Assembly (NCBI RefSeq): GCF_004016525.1
Contig: NZ_SACJ01000003.1
Location: forward strand, 434,001-498,000
From: Flavobacterium sufflavum
GTDB taxonomy: Bacteria; Bacteroidota; Bacteroidia; Flavobacteriales; Flavobacteriaceae
Direction of reading: 5' to 3'
Length of the DNA: 64,000 nucleotides
The position numbers and the translations under genes are program-made. Positions 55,711 to 64,000 of this stretch are shown piece after piece. Position 1 is the stretch's first letter. Every line of letters begins with the position of its first letter. The notes beneath the pieces were generated by a model. It saw only the letters and a list, made by a program, of their open reading frames with translations. It ran no database searches and had not been told where the DNA came from.

Positions 55711-57801
55711 ATGGAAAAATATGTTATCAAAAGAAACGGCGAATACAAACCCTTTGAGAGTTTCAAAATAAAGGATGCCATTAAAAAAAGTTTCAACAGT
55801 GTCAGTGTAGCATTTGATGAAAATATTTTCAAAACCATTTTGCAAGGCTTGGAAGGCAAAGAAACCTGGGCGGTAGAGGAAATTCAGGATTTGATTGAGA
55901 AAACGCTTTTCGAGAAACAATATTTTGAAGTCATGCGTTCGTTTATGTTGTTTCGACATACCCGTAAACTGCAACGCGAACATATTGATGGTTTAAATGA
56001 GGACACCACTTATGTCGACAGCACCCAAACTATCGAAGAATACATAGAACAAACCGATTGGCGCATCAATGCCAATGCGAATACCTCCTACTCTAATGCC
56101 GGTTTGGTCAACAATGTGGCAGGAAAAATCATTGCCAATTACTGGCTGGATAAAGTTTATACCAAAGAAGAAGGCTATGCGCACCGCAATGGCGACATCC
56201 ATATTCACGACTTAGACTGCTTGACGGGCTATTGCGCCGGCTGGAGTTTGCGCGTATTGCTCAACGAAGGTTTCAATGGCGTTCGCGGACGTGTAGAAAG
56301 CAAAGCCCCTTCTCATTTCAGGGAAGCCTTGGGACAAATGGCTAATTTTCTTGGAATTTTGCAGAGCGAATGGGCCGGAGCACAGGCCTTCAGTTCGTTT
56401 GACACCTATCTGGCGCCTTATGTTTTCAAAGATAATTTATCGTTTGATGATGTGCTGAAAGCGGTTCGCAGTTTTGTTTACAACCTGAATGTTCCGGCCC
56501 GTTGGGGACAATCGCCTTTTACCAATATCACTTTGGACTGGGTCGTGCCCGAAGATTTGAAAACACAGATTCCGACGAAAAATGACCTACACTTTTTTGA
56601 AGCTAATTTTGAATATGATTTATTAATAAGAGCCAAAGAAAGAGGAGTCAACAAACTGACCGATTTGCGTTACGAACATTTTCAACCCGAAATGAACCTC
56701 ATCAACAAGGCTTATTACACCGTAATGACCGAAGGTGATGCGAATGGACAGCCATTTACGTTCCCGATTCCAACGGTGAATATCACCGAAGAATTTGACT
56801 GGAACGGAGAAAATACCGAATTGCTTTTTGAAAATACAGCCAAGATTGGATCTTCCTATTTCCAGAATTTCATTGGGAGTCAATATGTTTTAGATGAAAA
56901 TGGCAATAAAGAAGAAAATCCAAATGCGTATAAACCCAATGCCGTACGTTCTATGTGCTGCCGTTTGCAACTGGATTTGCGCGAACTCTTAAAACGCGGC
57001 AACGGTCTTTTTGGAAGTGCCGAAATGACCGGAAGTATTGGAGTGGTAACCATCAACATGGCGCGTTTGGGGTATTTATACAAAGGAAACAAAACCGAAT
57101 TGTTCAAACAATTAGACCGATTATTATCTATTTCCAAATCGACTCTGGAGAAAAAAAGAATCTTTATTCAGGAAATGTATAACCGTGGTTTGTACCCGTA
57201 CACCAAACGTTATTTGCCCCATTTCAGAAATCACTTTTCTACCATTGGAGTAAACGGAATGAACGAGATGATTATCAATTTTACCGAAAACCAAAACGAT
57301 ATCACGACCGCATCCGGAATTGCATTTGCTTCTGAAATATTAGACCACATTCGCAACCGAATGAGAGAATTTCAGGAACAAACAGGAAATTTATACAATC
57401 TGGAAGCAACTCCTGCCGAGGGGACTACCTATCGTTTTGCCAAGGAAGACCGGAAACGCTTTGCCGATATTTATCAGGCAGGACAGGAAAATAACATCTA
57501 TTATACCAACAGTTCCCAAATTCCGGTGAATCACACCGAAGATCCTTTTGAAGCCTTGTTTCTTCAGGACGAATTGCAATGCAAATACACCGGAGGAACG
57601 GTATTGCACTTGTACATGAGCGAAAGAATCAGCTCTCCGGAAGCCTGTAAAAAATTTGTCAAGAAAGTGATTAGCAATTTCAAATTGCCTTACATCACCG
57701 TAACGCCCGTGTTTAGTGTGTGTCCGGTACATGGCTATTTGAATGGCGAACACGAATATTGTCCAAAATGTGATGATCTTTTATTAATAGAAAAAAATTA
57801 A
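55711..57801 (+). CDS. nrdD: Anaerobic (class III) ribonucleotide reductase, large part without the glycyl-radical tail
   Basis: 696 residues from the ATG at 55711; an open frame upstream overlaps ric and is not coding. An N-terminal ATP-cone (YVIKRNGEYKPFESFKIKDAIKKSF) is followed by the barrel with the cysteines of DCLTGYCAGWSL and VRSMCCRLQLD, and a C-terminal zinc site CPVHG...CPKCDD. The chain then stops at LLLIEKN. The usual glycyl-radical segment (R-V-x-G-Y) is missing from this protein and is encoded by the next gene. It lies 37 bp after ric. Confidence 0.93.
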   Translation: MEKYVIKRNGEYKPFESFKIKDAIKKSFNSVSVAFDENIFKTILQGLEGKETWAVEEIQDLIEKTLFEKQYFEVMRSFMLFRHTRKLQREHIDGLNEDTTYVDSTQTIEEYIEQTDWRINANANTSYSNAGLVNNVAGKIIANYWLDKVYTKEEGYAHRNGDIHIHDLDCLTGYCAGWSLRVLLNEGFNGVRGRVESKAPSHFREALGQMANFLGILQSEWAGAQAFSSFDTYLAPYVFKDNLSFDDVLKAVRSFVYNLNVPARWGQSPFTNITLDWVVPEDLKTQIPTKNDLHFFEANFEYDLLIRAKERGVNKLTDLRYEHFQPEMNLINKAYYTVMTEGDANGQPFTFPIPTVNITEEFDWNGENTELLFENTAKIGSSYFQNFIGSQYVLDENGNKEENPNAYKPNAVRSMCCRLQLDLRELLKRGNGLFGSAEMTGSIGVVTINMARLGYLYKGNKTELFKQLDRLLSISKSTLEKKRIFIQEMYNRGLYPYTKRYLPHFRNHFSTIGVNGMNEMIINFTENQNDITTASGIAFASEILDHIRNRMREFQEQTGNLYNLEATPAEGTTYRFAKEDRKRFADIYQAGQENNIYYTNSSQIPVNHTEDPFEALFLQDELQCKYTGGTVLHLYMSERISSPEACKKFVKKVISNFKLPYITVTPVFSVCPVHGYLNGEHEYCPKCDDLLLIEKN

Positions 57802-57876
57802 GAGTTAAGCGTCAGCTATCGAAAATTAGTAACCAACTCTTTTAGTCATAACTTTTAACACATAACTCCACAAAAT

Positions 57877-58041
57877 ATGAAAACAGCCACTAATCCCATT
57901 TTAGAAGAAAAACAACATTTGAGAACCAAATGCTTAGTGTACACCCGCGTCATGGGCTACCACCGACCTGTAGAGAGTTTCAACATTGGTAAAAAAGGCG
58001 AGCACAAACAACGCACCCATTTCAATGAAGAAAAATGTTAG
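57877..58041 (+). CDS. Separate glycyl-radical peptide of class III ribonucleotide reductase
   Basis: 54 residues, 75 bp behind nrdD. It reads MKTATNPILEEKQHLRTKCL, then VYTRVMGYHRPVESFNIGKK and GEHKQRTHFNEEKC. RVMGYHRPV is the glycyl-radical motif normally at the very C-terminus of NrdD; Gly27 would carry the radical. The gene has its own ATG and its last 17 bases overlap the start of nrdG, which encodes the activase for this Gly, so the three genes form one functional set. It is not a frameshift leftover: the sequence between the nrdD stop and this ATG has no NrdD-like reading. Confidence 0.85.
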   Translation: MKTATNPILEEKQHLRTKCLVYTRVMGYHRPVESFNIGKKGEHKQRTHFNEEKC

Positions 58042-58714
58042 TACCCCTATTTATAGCATAACCCCTTTTACGTTATTAGATTATGCGCATCAATCAGCCT
58101 GTATCCTTTGGTTTGCAGGCTGTAATATGCGTTGTCTCTACTGTTACAATCCTGAAATTGTATTGGGAAAAGGAAGCATTTCTTTCGAAAAAACACTTAG
58201 CTTTCTTCACTCCCGAAAAAAAGTATTAGACGGAGTGGTTTTCAGCGGTGGAGAATGTTTGTTACATAAAAACATCATAGAATTAATTGTTGAAGTCAAA
58301 AAAATGGGATTTTTAATCAAAATTGATACTAACGGTTCCCAACCCAAAGTATTAAAAACGCTGATTGAAAACCAATTAATTGATTATGTAGCTTTGGATT
58401 TTAAGGCTCTGCCCGGGTATTTTGAGAAAATAACCCAATCCACACTTTTTTCTCCTTTTGAAAAATCCTTACATTTATTGCTGGAAAGCCAGCTTCCGTT
58501 CGAAGTTCGTACCACTGTTCATTCTGAATTAATCAGAGAAAAAGACATTCAGCTAATGATTGCGTATTTAGAAAACAAAAAATATTCTGGTAATTATTAC
58601 ATCCAACATTTTGTAAATGGAGTTCAGACCTTGGGAAAAATGGAATATTCGAACAGAATGATAGAACAGCAAATGCTTTCGACAACAAAAATCAACGTCC
58701 ATTTTAGAGGATAA
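58025..58714 (+). CDS. nrdG: Anaerobic ribonucleotide reductase activating protein (radical SAM)
   Basis: 229 residues from the ATG at 58025, which overlaps the glycyl-radical peptide gene by 17 bases. The radical-SAM motif is C-x3-C-x2-C in FAGCNMRCLYCYNPE; VFSGGECLL is the following SAM-binding GGE motif. It generates the glycyl radical. It is somewhat longer than E. coli NrdG (about 155 residues) and belongs to the pyruvate-formate-lyase-activase-like branch. A longer frame from 57986 starts with a non-ATG codon and is unlikely. Confidence 0.92.
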   Translation: MKKNVSTPIYSITPFTLLDYAHQSACILWFAGCNMRCLYCYNPEIVLGKGSISFEKTLSFLHSRKKVLDGVVFSGGECLLHKNIIELIVEVKKMGFLIKIDTNGSQPKVLKTLIENQLIDYVALDFKALPGYFEKITQSTLFSPFEKSLHLLLESQLPFEVRTTVHSELIREKDIQLMIAYLENKKYSGNYYIQHFVNGVQTLGKMEYSNRMIEQQMLSTTKINVHFRG

Positions 58715-58716
58715 TT

Positions 58717-59934
58717 ATGCAAAAATCCTGGCTTATCGCCTGCTTCATCAATTTTTTCATCGCAGCACTGATGGGATTACTGCTCCGATTGCTGTATGTT
58801 TTCCCTATTGAAATTGTAAATTATCAGTTTTTATTGCATGGCCATTCCCATGTGGCCATGCTAGGCTGGGTTTACCTGATGCTTTACAGCCTGATGGTTC
58901 ATTTTTTTATTCCAAAAGAAAAACAACAAAAACCTGTTTACAACCGATTATTTTGGGTAACCGAAATAGCCGTTATCGGTATGATGTTCCGTTTTCCTGT
59001 TGAAGGATATGCTTTGTTTTCGATTGTCTTTTCAACCCTACATATTTTTTGCAGTTACTATTTCTGCCGATTAGTATGGAAAGACGCCCATACCGATTCG
59101 CTTCCGGAAAAGCTATTATTGCGAACCGCATTATTTTTCATGATTTTATCGACTTTTGGTGTTTGGTGTTTGGGACCTGCAGTTGGCTTACTGGGTAAAG
59201 CGAGTGCTTTTTACCAAATTGCCATTCAATTTTTCCTGCATTTCCAATTCAACGGTTGGTTTCTTTTTACAGTTTTAGCCTTATTTTTTCATCAATTAAA
59301 AGTCAATATTGATGAAAAACAATTCCGATTGTTCTATAATTTATTGGTCGCAGCCACAATTTTAACCCTGGCTTTGCCTGTTAGTTGGTATCTTCCTAAT
59401 CCTGTTTTTCATTGGATTAACAGCATCGGAGTTCTATTGCAATTGCTTTCTTTTATAATCTGTATTCAAATAATCCGGCCTCATTTTCAAACTTTTTTCT
59501 CCACATTAAGACCTATTGAAAAACTGGTTTATGGCTTTGCGTTGACATCATTATTCTTAAAAGTTATCATTCAATTAGTGGTTTTAATTCCCGAATTTGC
59601 CCAAATCTCACATCAGATTAGAAACCTTGTCATTGGCTATATCCATTTGACGATGTTGGGAATTATCACCGGTTTTTTGTTTGCTTTCCTATTAAAAAAT
59701 TCTTTCTTAAACAAAGAAAACAACTGGGTTAAATATGGAATGAAATTGTTTATAATGAGTTTTATCCTCACCGAATTGACTCTCTTTTTTCAGGGTATTT
59801 ATTTCGTTTTAGCCAAAGAACAACTTCCCATGTACTACCAAAATCTTTTTATAACTAGTATTTTCCTACCAATAGCCATTTTAATGATTATTTTCAGCCT
59901 TTTTAAAGGCATAATTAAATCACATAAATACTGA
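58717..59934 (+). CDS. Heme-copper-oxidase-like membrane protein lacking the binuclear centre
   Basis: 405 residues, about 12 spans. Compared by eye with NorB of this window, H45 (HGHSHVAMLGW), H175 (FFLHFQFNGW) and H310 (GYIHLTMLG) fall at the positions of NorB H53, H187 and H329. The pair H238/H239 is replaced by Ser-Trp (PVSWYLP), E191 by Asn179 and the haem b3 ligand H327 by Tyr308. Thus it may keep only the low-spin haem b site. It starts 2 bp behind nrdG. I do not know a name; it could sense or buffer NO, O2 or haem. It is not NnrS by motif. Confidence 0.7.
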   Translation: MQKSWLIACFINFFIAALMGLLLRLLYVFPIEIVNYQFLLHGHSHVAMLGWVYLMLYSLMVHFFIPKEKQQKPVYNRLFWVTEIAVIGMMFRFPVEGYALFSIVFSTLHIFCSYYFCRLVWKDAHTDSLPEKLLLRTALFFMILSTFGVWCLGPAVGLLGKASAFYQIAIQFFLHFQFNGWFLFTVLALFFHQLKVNIDEKQFRLFYNLLVAATILTLALPVSWYLPNPVFHWINSIGVLLQLLSFIICIQIIRPHFQTFFSTLRPIEKLVYGFALTSLFLKVIIQLVVLIPEFAQISHQIRNLVIGYIHLTMLGIITGFLFAFLLKNSFLNKENNWVKYGMKLFIMSFILTELTLFFQGIYFVLAKEQLPMYYQNLFITSIFLPIAILMIIFSLFKGIIKSHKY

Positions 59935-59966
59935 AATTTGAGTCGAATAATAACGCTTATTTTCTA

Positions 59967-59974
59967 TAAATTTG
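59967..59974 (+). promoter_or_regulatory. -7 element before the Rrf2 gene
   Basis: TAAATTTG, matching TAnnTTTG, 13 bases before the start codon. The nearest TTG lies 26 bases upstream, too far for a good -33 element. Confidence 0.4.
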
Positions 59975-59987
59975 TAAAAAACTAATT

Positions 59988-60422
59988 ATGTTCTCTAAAA
60001 CCTGCGAATATGGGATTCGAGCGACTATTTTCATTGCATCCGAATCTTATCAAAACAATAGAGTCGGACTAAAAGATATTGCCAAAAAGATAGATTCTCC
60101 AGAGGCTTTTACTGCCAAAATTTTGCAGATTTTATCTAAAAACAATATTATCAATTCTATCAAAGGTGTGGGTGGTGGATTTGAAATTCCAAAAGAAAAA
60201 ATGAGTCAATTAAAATTGTCTCAAATTGTAACCGCATTAGAAGGTGATTCTGTTTTTACAGGATGTGGTTTGGGATTAAGCCATTGCTCTGAAACACACC
60301 CTTGTCCGGTACACGAAAAATTCAAATCAATCCGAAATGAATTGGCTTTTATGTTAGAAAACACTAATTTGGAGGAATTGGCAATGGGAATTAAATCAGG
60401 GGATACTTTTTTAAGGTATTAA
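59988..60422 (+). CDS. Rrf2-family transcription regulator with cluster cysteines
   Basis: 144 residues. The winged helix is MFSKTCEYGIRATIFIA...GLKDIAKKIDSPEAFTAKILQILSKNNIINSIKGVGGGFEI. The C-terminal part has three cysteines (GCGLGLSHCSETHPCPVHEKF) in the C-x6-C-x5-C spacing style of NsrR/IscR iron-sulfur regulators. NsrR-type members lose repression when NO attacks the cluster. Lying in the NO island, it is a candidate to bind the shared 8-6-8 operator. An IscR-like or NAD-linked role is the alternative, since nadA with its own iron-sulfur cluster follows. Confidence 0.85.
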   Translation: MFSKTCEYGIRATIFIASESYQNNRVGLKDIAKKIDSPEAFTAKILQILSKNNIINSIKGVGGGFEIPKEKMSQLKLSQIVTALEGDSVFTGCGLGLSHCSETHPCPVHEKFKSIRNELAFMLENTNLEELAMGIKSGDTFLRY

Positions 60423-60504
60423 CTTTTTAAACTAAATTAGCTTTACAAAAACAAAACAACAAACAACAACATATTACAATTAAACACTTGTTATCAATAT
60501 TAAA

Positions 60505-61449
60505 ATGGATACAAACAAAATAAAAGATCTAAAAGAACAAATATTAAAATTAAAAAAAGAAAAAAATGCTGTTCTTTTAGCGCACTATTATCAGGAAAAT
60601 GACATTCAGGATATCGCTGATTATGTAGGGGACAGCTTGGGATTATCACAAGAAGCAATGAAAGTGGATGCCAATATTATTCTTTTTGCAGGAGTCCATT
60701 TTATGGCAGAAACAGCCAAAATTTTAAATCCAAACAAAAAAGTAATCCTTCCTGATTTGAATGCAGGATGTTCATTGGCAGAATCTTGTCCTCCGGATTT
60801 ATTTAAAAAATTCATTGACCAGCATCCTGACCATACCGTTATTACTTATGTGAATTGCTCTGCTGAGGTTAAAGCCTTAACTGACATTGTAGTTACTTCG
60901 GCTAATGCGGTAAAAATTGTAGAATCAATTCCAAAAGACAAGCCAATTATCTTTGCTCCTGATAAAAATTTAGGAAAATATGTGATGAGCAAAACAGGTC
61001 GTGATATGTTACTTTGGGATGGTTCTTGCGTAGTTCACGAAGCCTTTTCATTGGATAAATTAATTGAATTACACAAACAGCATCCTGACGCAAAAATTAT
61101 TGCACACCCGGAATCTGAAACCCATATTTTAGCCACAGCCAGCTATATTGGTTCGACTTCAGGGATGATTGATTATGTAAAAAATAATCCTAACAATAAA
61201 TTTATTGTGGCTACTGAATTTGGTATTTTGCACAAAATGCAACAAGAAGTACCTAATAAAATATTAATTCCAGCTCCGGCAAAAGAAGACAATACTTGTG
61301 CTTGCAGCGAATGTGGTTACATGAAAATGAATACCCTACAAAAAGTATACGACTGCTTAGTAAATGAAAGTCCTGAGGTTCACGTAGCAGAAGATATTAT
61401 CCAAAAAGCATTAATTCCAATTGAGAGAATGCTTGAATTATCAAAATAA
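60505..61449 (+). CDS. nadA: Quinolinate synthase
   Basis: 314 residues. NadA condenses iminoaspartate with dihydroxyacetone phosphate to give quinolinate for NAD synthesis. Its [4Fe-4S] cluster ligands are present in [20 protein letters not shown] and [31 protein letters not shown] is the usual substrate motif. It stops directly against the start of nadB. The enzyme's cluster is oxygen- and NO-sensitive, which may explain its place behind an Rrf2 gene. Confidence 0.96.
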   Translation: MDTNKIKDLKEQILKLKKEKNAVLLAHYYQENDIQDIADYVGDSLGLSQEAMKVDANIILFAGVHFMAETAKILNPNKKVILPDLNAGCSLAESCPPDLFKKFIDQHPDHTVITYVNCSAEVKALTDIVVTSANAVKIVESIPKDKPIIFAPDKNLGKYVMSKTGRDMLLWDGSCVVHEAFSLDKLIELHKQHPDAKIIAHPESETHILATASYIGSTSGMIDYVKNNPNNKFIVATEFGILHKMQQEVPNKILIPAPAKEDNTCACSECGYMKMNTLQKVYDCLVNESPEVHVAEDIIQKALIPIERMLELSK

Positions 61450-63000
61450 ATGACAAATACCAATTACTTGATTATAGGTTCTGGTGTTGCCGGTTTGACA
61501 TTTGCTCTTCGAATAGCAGAGCAATTTCCGAACAAAAAAGTAACCATCGTAACCAAAGCCAATGCTGACGAATCAAATACTAAATACGCCCAGGGCGGTA
61601 TAGCCATTGTTACTGATAAAAACGAAGACTCGTACCAAAAACACATCGAAGATACTCTTATTTGTGGAGATGGATTGTGTGATGAAGCAGTAGTAAAAAT
61701 GGTAGTTACCGAAGGTCCAAAGCGATTAAAAGAATTGATCGAATGGGGAGCGAAATTTGATAAAAATTCTGATGGTAATTTAAATTTAGGTAAAGAAGGA
61801 GGGCATTCTGAAAATCGTGTGGTGCATCATAAAGACCAAACGGGTCATGAAATAGAACGCGCTATTTTGATGCAAGTTTATCAAAAAGAAAACATTACTG
61901 TTCTGGATCATCATTTTGCTACCGATTTAATCACAGCTGAAAACTGCTGTTTAGGAGCTATTGTTTTGGATGAAAAGACAAAACAAATAAGTACTTATCT
62001 GTCTGATATTACACTACTGGCAACTGGCGGAATTGGACATCTTTACGGACATACTACAAATCCTGTAATAGCAACCGGGGACGGAATTGCCATGGCCTAT
62101 CGTGCTCATGCCGATATTAAAGAAATGGAATTCATACAATTCCATCCTACTGCTTTTTATGAAGCATCTACAGGTTCGAAATTTTTGATTTCAGAAGCGG
62201 TTCGTGGTTTTGGTGCTTATTTACGCACTAAAAAAGGACATCGTTTCATGATTGATTATGATTCTCGGGAAGAATTAGCTTCAAGAGATATTGTATCCCA
62301 AAGTATTGATTTGGAACTAAAGAAATCAGGTGATGACTGCGTGTATTTAGACTGTACTCACCTTGATTTGGAAGCCTTTAAAAAGCACTTCCCAATGATT
62401 TACAATCATTGTCTAAAATCAGGAATTGATATTTCAAAAGACTGGATTCCGGTAGTACCTGCCCAACATTATCTTTGTGGGGGAATTGTGGTTGACACCA
62501 ATGGAAAAACCTCTGTTACTAATTTATTTGCCTGTGGCGAATGCACACAAACCGGTTTGCATGGAGCTAACCGATTAGCGTCCAATTCATTATTAGAAGC
62601 TCTAGTCTATTCGAGTAGAATTTATGAATATTTAGCCAATCCTAACTTAAAAATAAAAATAGTAAAGAAGGAAATTCTGGAAAGCGACACCGCAAAAAAA
62701 ACAGAAATTGATTCCAACTATCTTGATGTATTAAAAGCAAAACTGCAGCATTTAATGAGACAGAATGCGGGAATCGTCAGATATGATACGGATTTACTCA
62801 ATGCCAAAGAACAGCTTTTGAAATGGAAAGAAGAAATAGAAAAAATTGGTAACACACACCAAATTAGTTCTTCTTATTATGAGTTATTAAATATGATCAC
62901 TATTGGAACTTTAATTGTATCACAATCAATCGAAAGACAAGAAAATCGTGGTGGTTTTGTAAAATTTAAAGCTCCTTCATTTGCTAAAAAAAAATCCTAA
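61450..63000 (+). CDS. nadB: L-aspartate oxidase
   Basis: 516 residues. This FAD enzyme makes iminoaspartate for NadA. The FAD-binding IIGSGVAGLTFALRIAE opens the protein, followed by NTKYAQGGIAIV, VVHHKDQTGHEIERAI, MEFIQFHPTAFYE and TGLHGANRLASNSLLEALVYS. Succinate dehydrogenase-like alternatives are excluded by size and by pairing with nadA. It begins at the base after the nadA stop, so the two are translationally coupled. With fumarate as acceptor it also works without oxygen. Confidence 0.96.
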   Translation: MTNTNYLIIGSGVAGLTFALRIAEQFPNKKVTIVTKANADESNTKYAQGGIAIVTDKNEDSYQKHIEDTLICGDGLCDEAVVKMVVTEGPKRLKELIEWGAKFDKNSDGNLNLGKEGGHSENRVVHHKDQTGHEIERAILMQVYQKENITVLDHHFATDLITAENCCLGAIVLDEKTKQISTYLSDITLLATGGIGHLYGHTTNPVIATGDGIAMAYRAHADIKEMEFIQFHPTAFYEASTGSKFLISEAVRGFGAYLRTKKGHRFMIDYDSREELASRDIVSQSIDLELKKSGDDCVYLDCTHLDLEAFKKHFPMIYNHCLKSGIDISKDWIPVVPAQHYLCGGIVVDTNGKTSVTNLFACGECTQTGLHGANRLASNSLLEALVYSSRIYEYLANPNLKIKIVKKEILESDTAKKTEIDSNYLDVLKAKLQHLMRQNAGIVRYDTDLLNAKEQLLKWKEEIEKIGNTHQISSSYYELLNMITIGTLIVSQSIERQENRGGFVKFKAPSFAKKKS

Positions 63001-63072
63001 CTTGATTATTTTATTTATAAATTAGTAAATTCAAATTATTTGGATTAAAAAAATAAATGATATTTTTTCTGT

Positions 63073-63110
63073 TAATAATTAAACCTTTTATTCTGTTTAT
63101 TGTCTTATAA
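63073..63110 (+). promoter_or_regulatory. ECF-type promoter before the second Spy-like gene
   Basis: AAAC (63081-63084), 17 bases, GTCTTAT (63102-63108); same block as at 34515-34552 with identical spacing. Confidence 0.6.
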
Positions 63111-63139
63111 CCATAACTTTTAACATAAATCAAGAAAAA

Positions 63140-63589
63140 ATGAAAAAATTAATTATTGCCGCATTATTAGTTGTTGGAGTATCTAGTTTTGCTCAAGACA
63201 ACGCTGACCGACCACAAAGAGCTAACATGGGAAATATGACTCCTGAGCAGCGTACAGAACAACGTGTTGCAAGGATGACTAAAGATCTAAACCTGGATGC
63301 GAAACAACAAGAACAAGTAAAACAACTTTACGCTGACGAAGCTAAAAACAGAGAAGCTAAAATGGCTGAAATGAAAGACAAAAAAGGTCAAGGTAGAGAA
63401 ATGATGGCTGAACAAAGAAAAGCCATGGAAGGAAAAATGGCCGCTATCTTAACTCCTGAGCAATTGGCAAAATGGAAAAGCAATCAAGAAAAAATGCAAC
63501 AAAGAATGCAACAAAGAATGAGTGAAAGACAAGGTGGAGGAATGGGAGATGACAGACCACAAGGTGGTGGCGGTAATATGGAAAACTAA
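63140..63589 (+). CDS. Spy/CpxP-like periplasmic protein, Gln/Met/Gly-rich
   Basis: 149 residues: signal peptide (MKKLIIAALLVVGVSSFAQ), two LTxxQ-like motifs (MTPEQRTEQRVARMTKDLNL and LTPEQLAKWKSNQEKM) and a low-complexity tail with RMQQRMQQRMSERQGGGMGDDRPQGGGG in pieces. It is a paralogue of the protein at 34573 and shares its promoter-like block. Spy-type chaperones protect unfolded periplasmic proteins under envelope stress. The tail has no His cluster, so metal binding seems less likely than in the paralogue. Confidence 0.75.
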   Translation: MKKLIIAALLVVGVSSFAQDNADRPQRANMGNMTPEQRTEQRVARMTKDLNLDAKQQEQVKQLYADEAKNREAKMAEMKDKKGQGREMMAEQRKAMEGKMAAILTPEQLAKWKSNQEKMQQRMQQRMSERQGGGMGDDRPQGGGGNMEN

Positions 63590-63624
63590 AAAAAAGCTTC
63601 GAGTAGTTCTCGAAGCTTTTTTTT
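63588..63624. terminator. Bidirectional terminator
   Basis: AAGCTTCGAG / CTCGAAGCTT stem with a five-base loop, A-run before and T-run after, between the convergent Spy-like and hemL genes. Confidence 0.9.
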
Positions 63625-63636
63625 GCTCTTTAAAAA

Positions 63637-64000
63637 TTATAATGTTTTGGAAACTTTATCAATTGCATTGATTGTAAAGTCCAAATCTTCGTAACTCAAA
63701 GCATCGGTGATGAACCAGGTTTCATAAGCTGAAGGTGCAATGTAAATTCCTTCCTGCAATAATCCATGGAAGAATTTCTTGAAAGTTTCATTATCTCCCT
63801 TAGCAGCAGTTTGAAAATCAACAACGGGATTGGCATCAAAATGTACCGAAATCATAGAACCTACTCTATTGATAGTATAAACAACGTTATTGGCTTTTAA
63901 TACCCTATGGATTCCTGCTTCTAAATAAGCGGTTTTTTCTTCTAATCTTTGAAAAATAGCCGCATCATTATTTAATGACTCCAGCATTGACAATCCAGCA
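63637..64000 (-). CDS. hemL: Glutamate-1-semialdehyde 2,1-aminomutase, C-terminal part (partial at window end)
   Basis: About 120 codons; the frame is open to the last base ([16 protein letters not shown]). HemL makes 5-aminolevulinate for haem synthesis. The visible part is the small C-terminal domain of the PLP fold with [43 protein letters not shown] and a closing helix. The PLP-binding lysine lies outside the window. The TTG at 63993 is only an internal codon. Confidence 0.9.
   Translation of the reverse strand, partial: AGLSMLESLNNDAAIFQRLEEKTAYLEAGIHRVLKANNVVYTINRVGSMISVHFDANPVVDFQTAAKGDNETFKKFFHGLLQEGIYIAPSAYETWFITDALSYEDLDFTINAIDKVSKTL

Overview
The window comes from a member of the Bacteroidota, most likely a Flavobacterium or close relative. 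Reasons: AT-rich DNA; promoters of the flavobacterial TTG / TAnnTTTG type; almost no Shine-Dalgarno sequences except a strong one before rpsU; a bS21 protein with Tyr54; and families typical of the phylum (DUF3467 beside rpoC, DUF2851, the PF14121-like putative porin, LysS with a C-terminal extension, an orphan TonB-plug surface protein).

Layout. 1-2.0 kb: 3' part of prfC, a small exported protein and a DUF3467 protein. 2.0-15.5 kb (minus strand): one long translation/transcription superoperon, tRNA-Thr(TGT), tRNA-Tyr, tRNA-Thr(GGT), tuf, tRNA-Trp, secE, nusG, rplK, rplA, rplJ, rplL, rpoB, rpoC, with a well-formed promoter upstream. 15.5-17.1 kb: rpsU, a XerC-like recombinase and an HPF-like factor. 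17-32 kb: ordinary chromosomal genes (acyl-CoA dehydrogenase, HhH protein, amino-acid permease, PspC, an unusual SPFH/flotillin protein, DUF2851, exonuclease, porin, rnhB, lipB, lipoprotein, lysS). 32-35 kb: a plug-domain surface protein and a Spy/CpxP-like protein.

35-58 kb is an anaerobic nitrogen-oxide respiration island. It holds a five-gene nitrate reductase operon of unusual composition (NarI/HdrE-like membrane subunit, cytoplasmic Nas/Nap-like Mo subunit, four-cluster ferredoxin, Tat-type Rieske protein, small membrane protein); two different NarK transporters; a nirK operon (lipoprotein NirK fused to cytochrome c, a second cytochrome c related to the fused domain, NirV-like, SCO, porin); and norC-norB followed by norQ, norD, a hemerythrin-PAS protein, norE and norF. 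Divergent from norCB on the plus strand are ric/scdA, a class III ribonucleotide reductase whose glycyl-radical tail is a separate 54-residue gene, nrdG, a heme-copper-oxidase-like membrane protein lacking binuclear-centre ligands, an Rrf2 regulator, nadA and nadB. Nitrate can thus be taken up, reduced in the cytoplasm, nitrite exported, reduced to NO by NirK and NO reduced to N2O by cNOR. No nosZ is in the window.

The regulatory DNA of the island is informative. narK, nirK and norC each carry an FNR-like TGA(T/C)-N4-ATCA box exactly 36.5 bp upstream of the last base of a TAnnTTTG-like -7 element. The same three promoters and ric share a second 8-6-8 inverted repeat, consensus wAAGGAy-N6-rTCyTTT. 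The Rrf2 protein of this island is a reasonable candidate to bind it. The window ends with a second Spy-like gene, which shares an ECF-type promoter with the first, and the C-terminal part of hemL.
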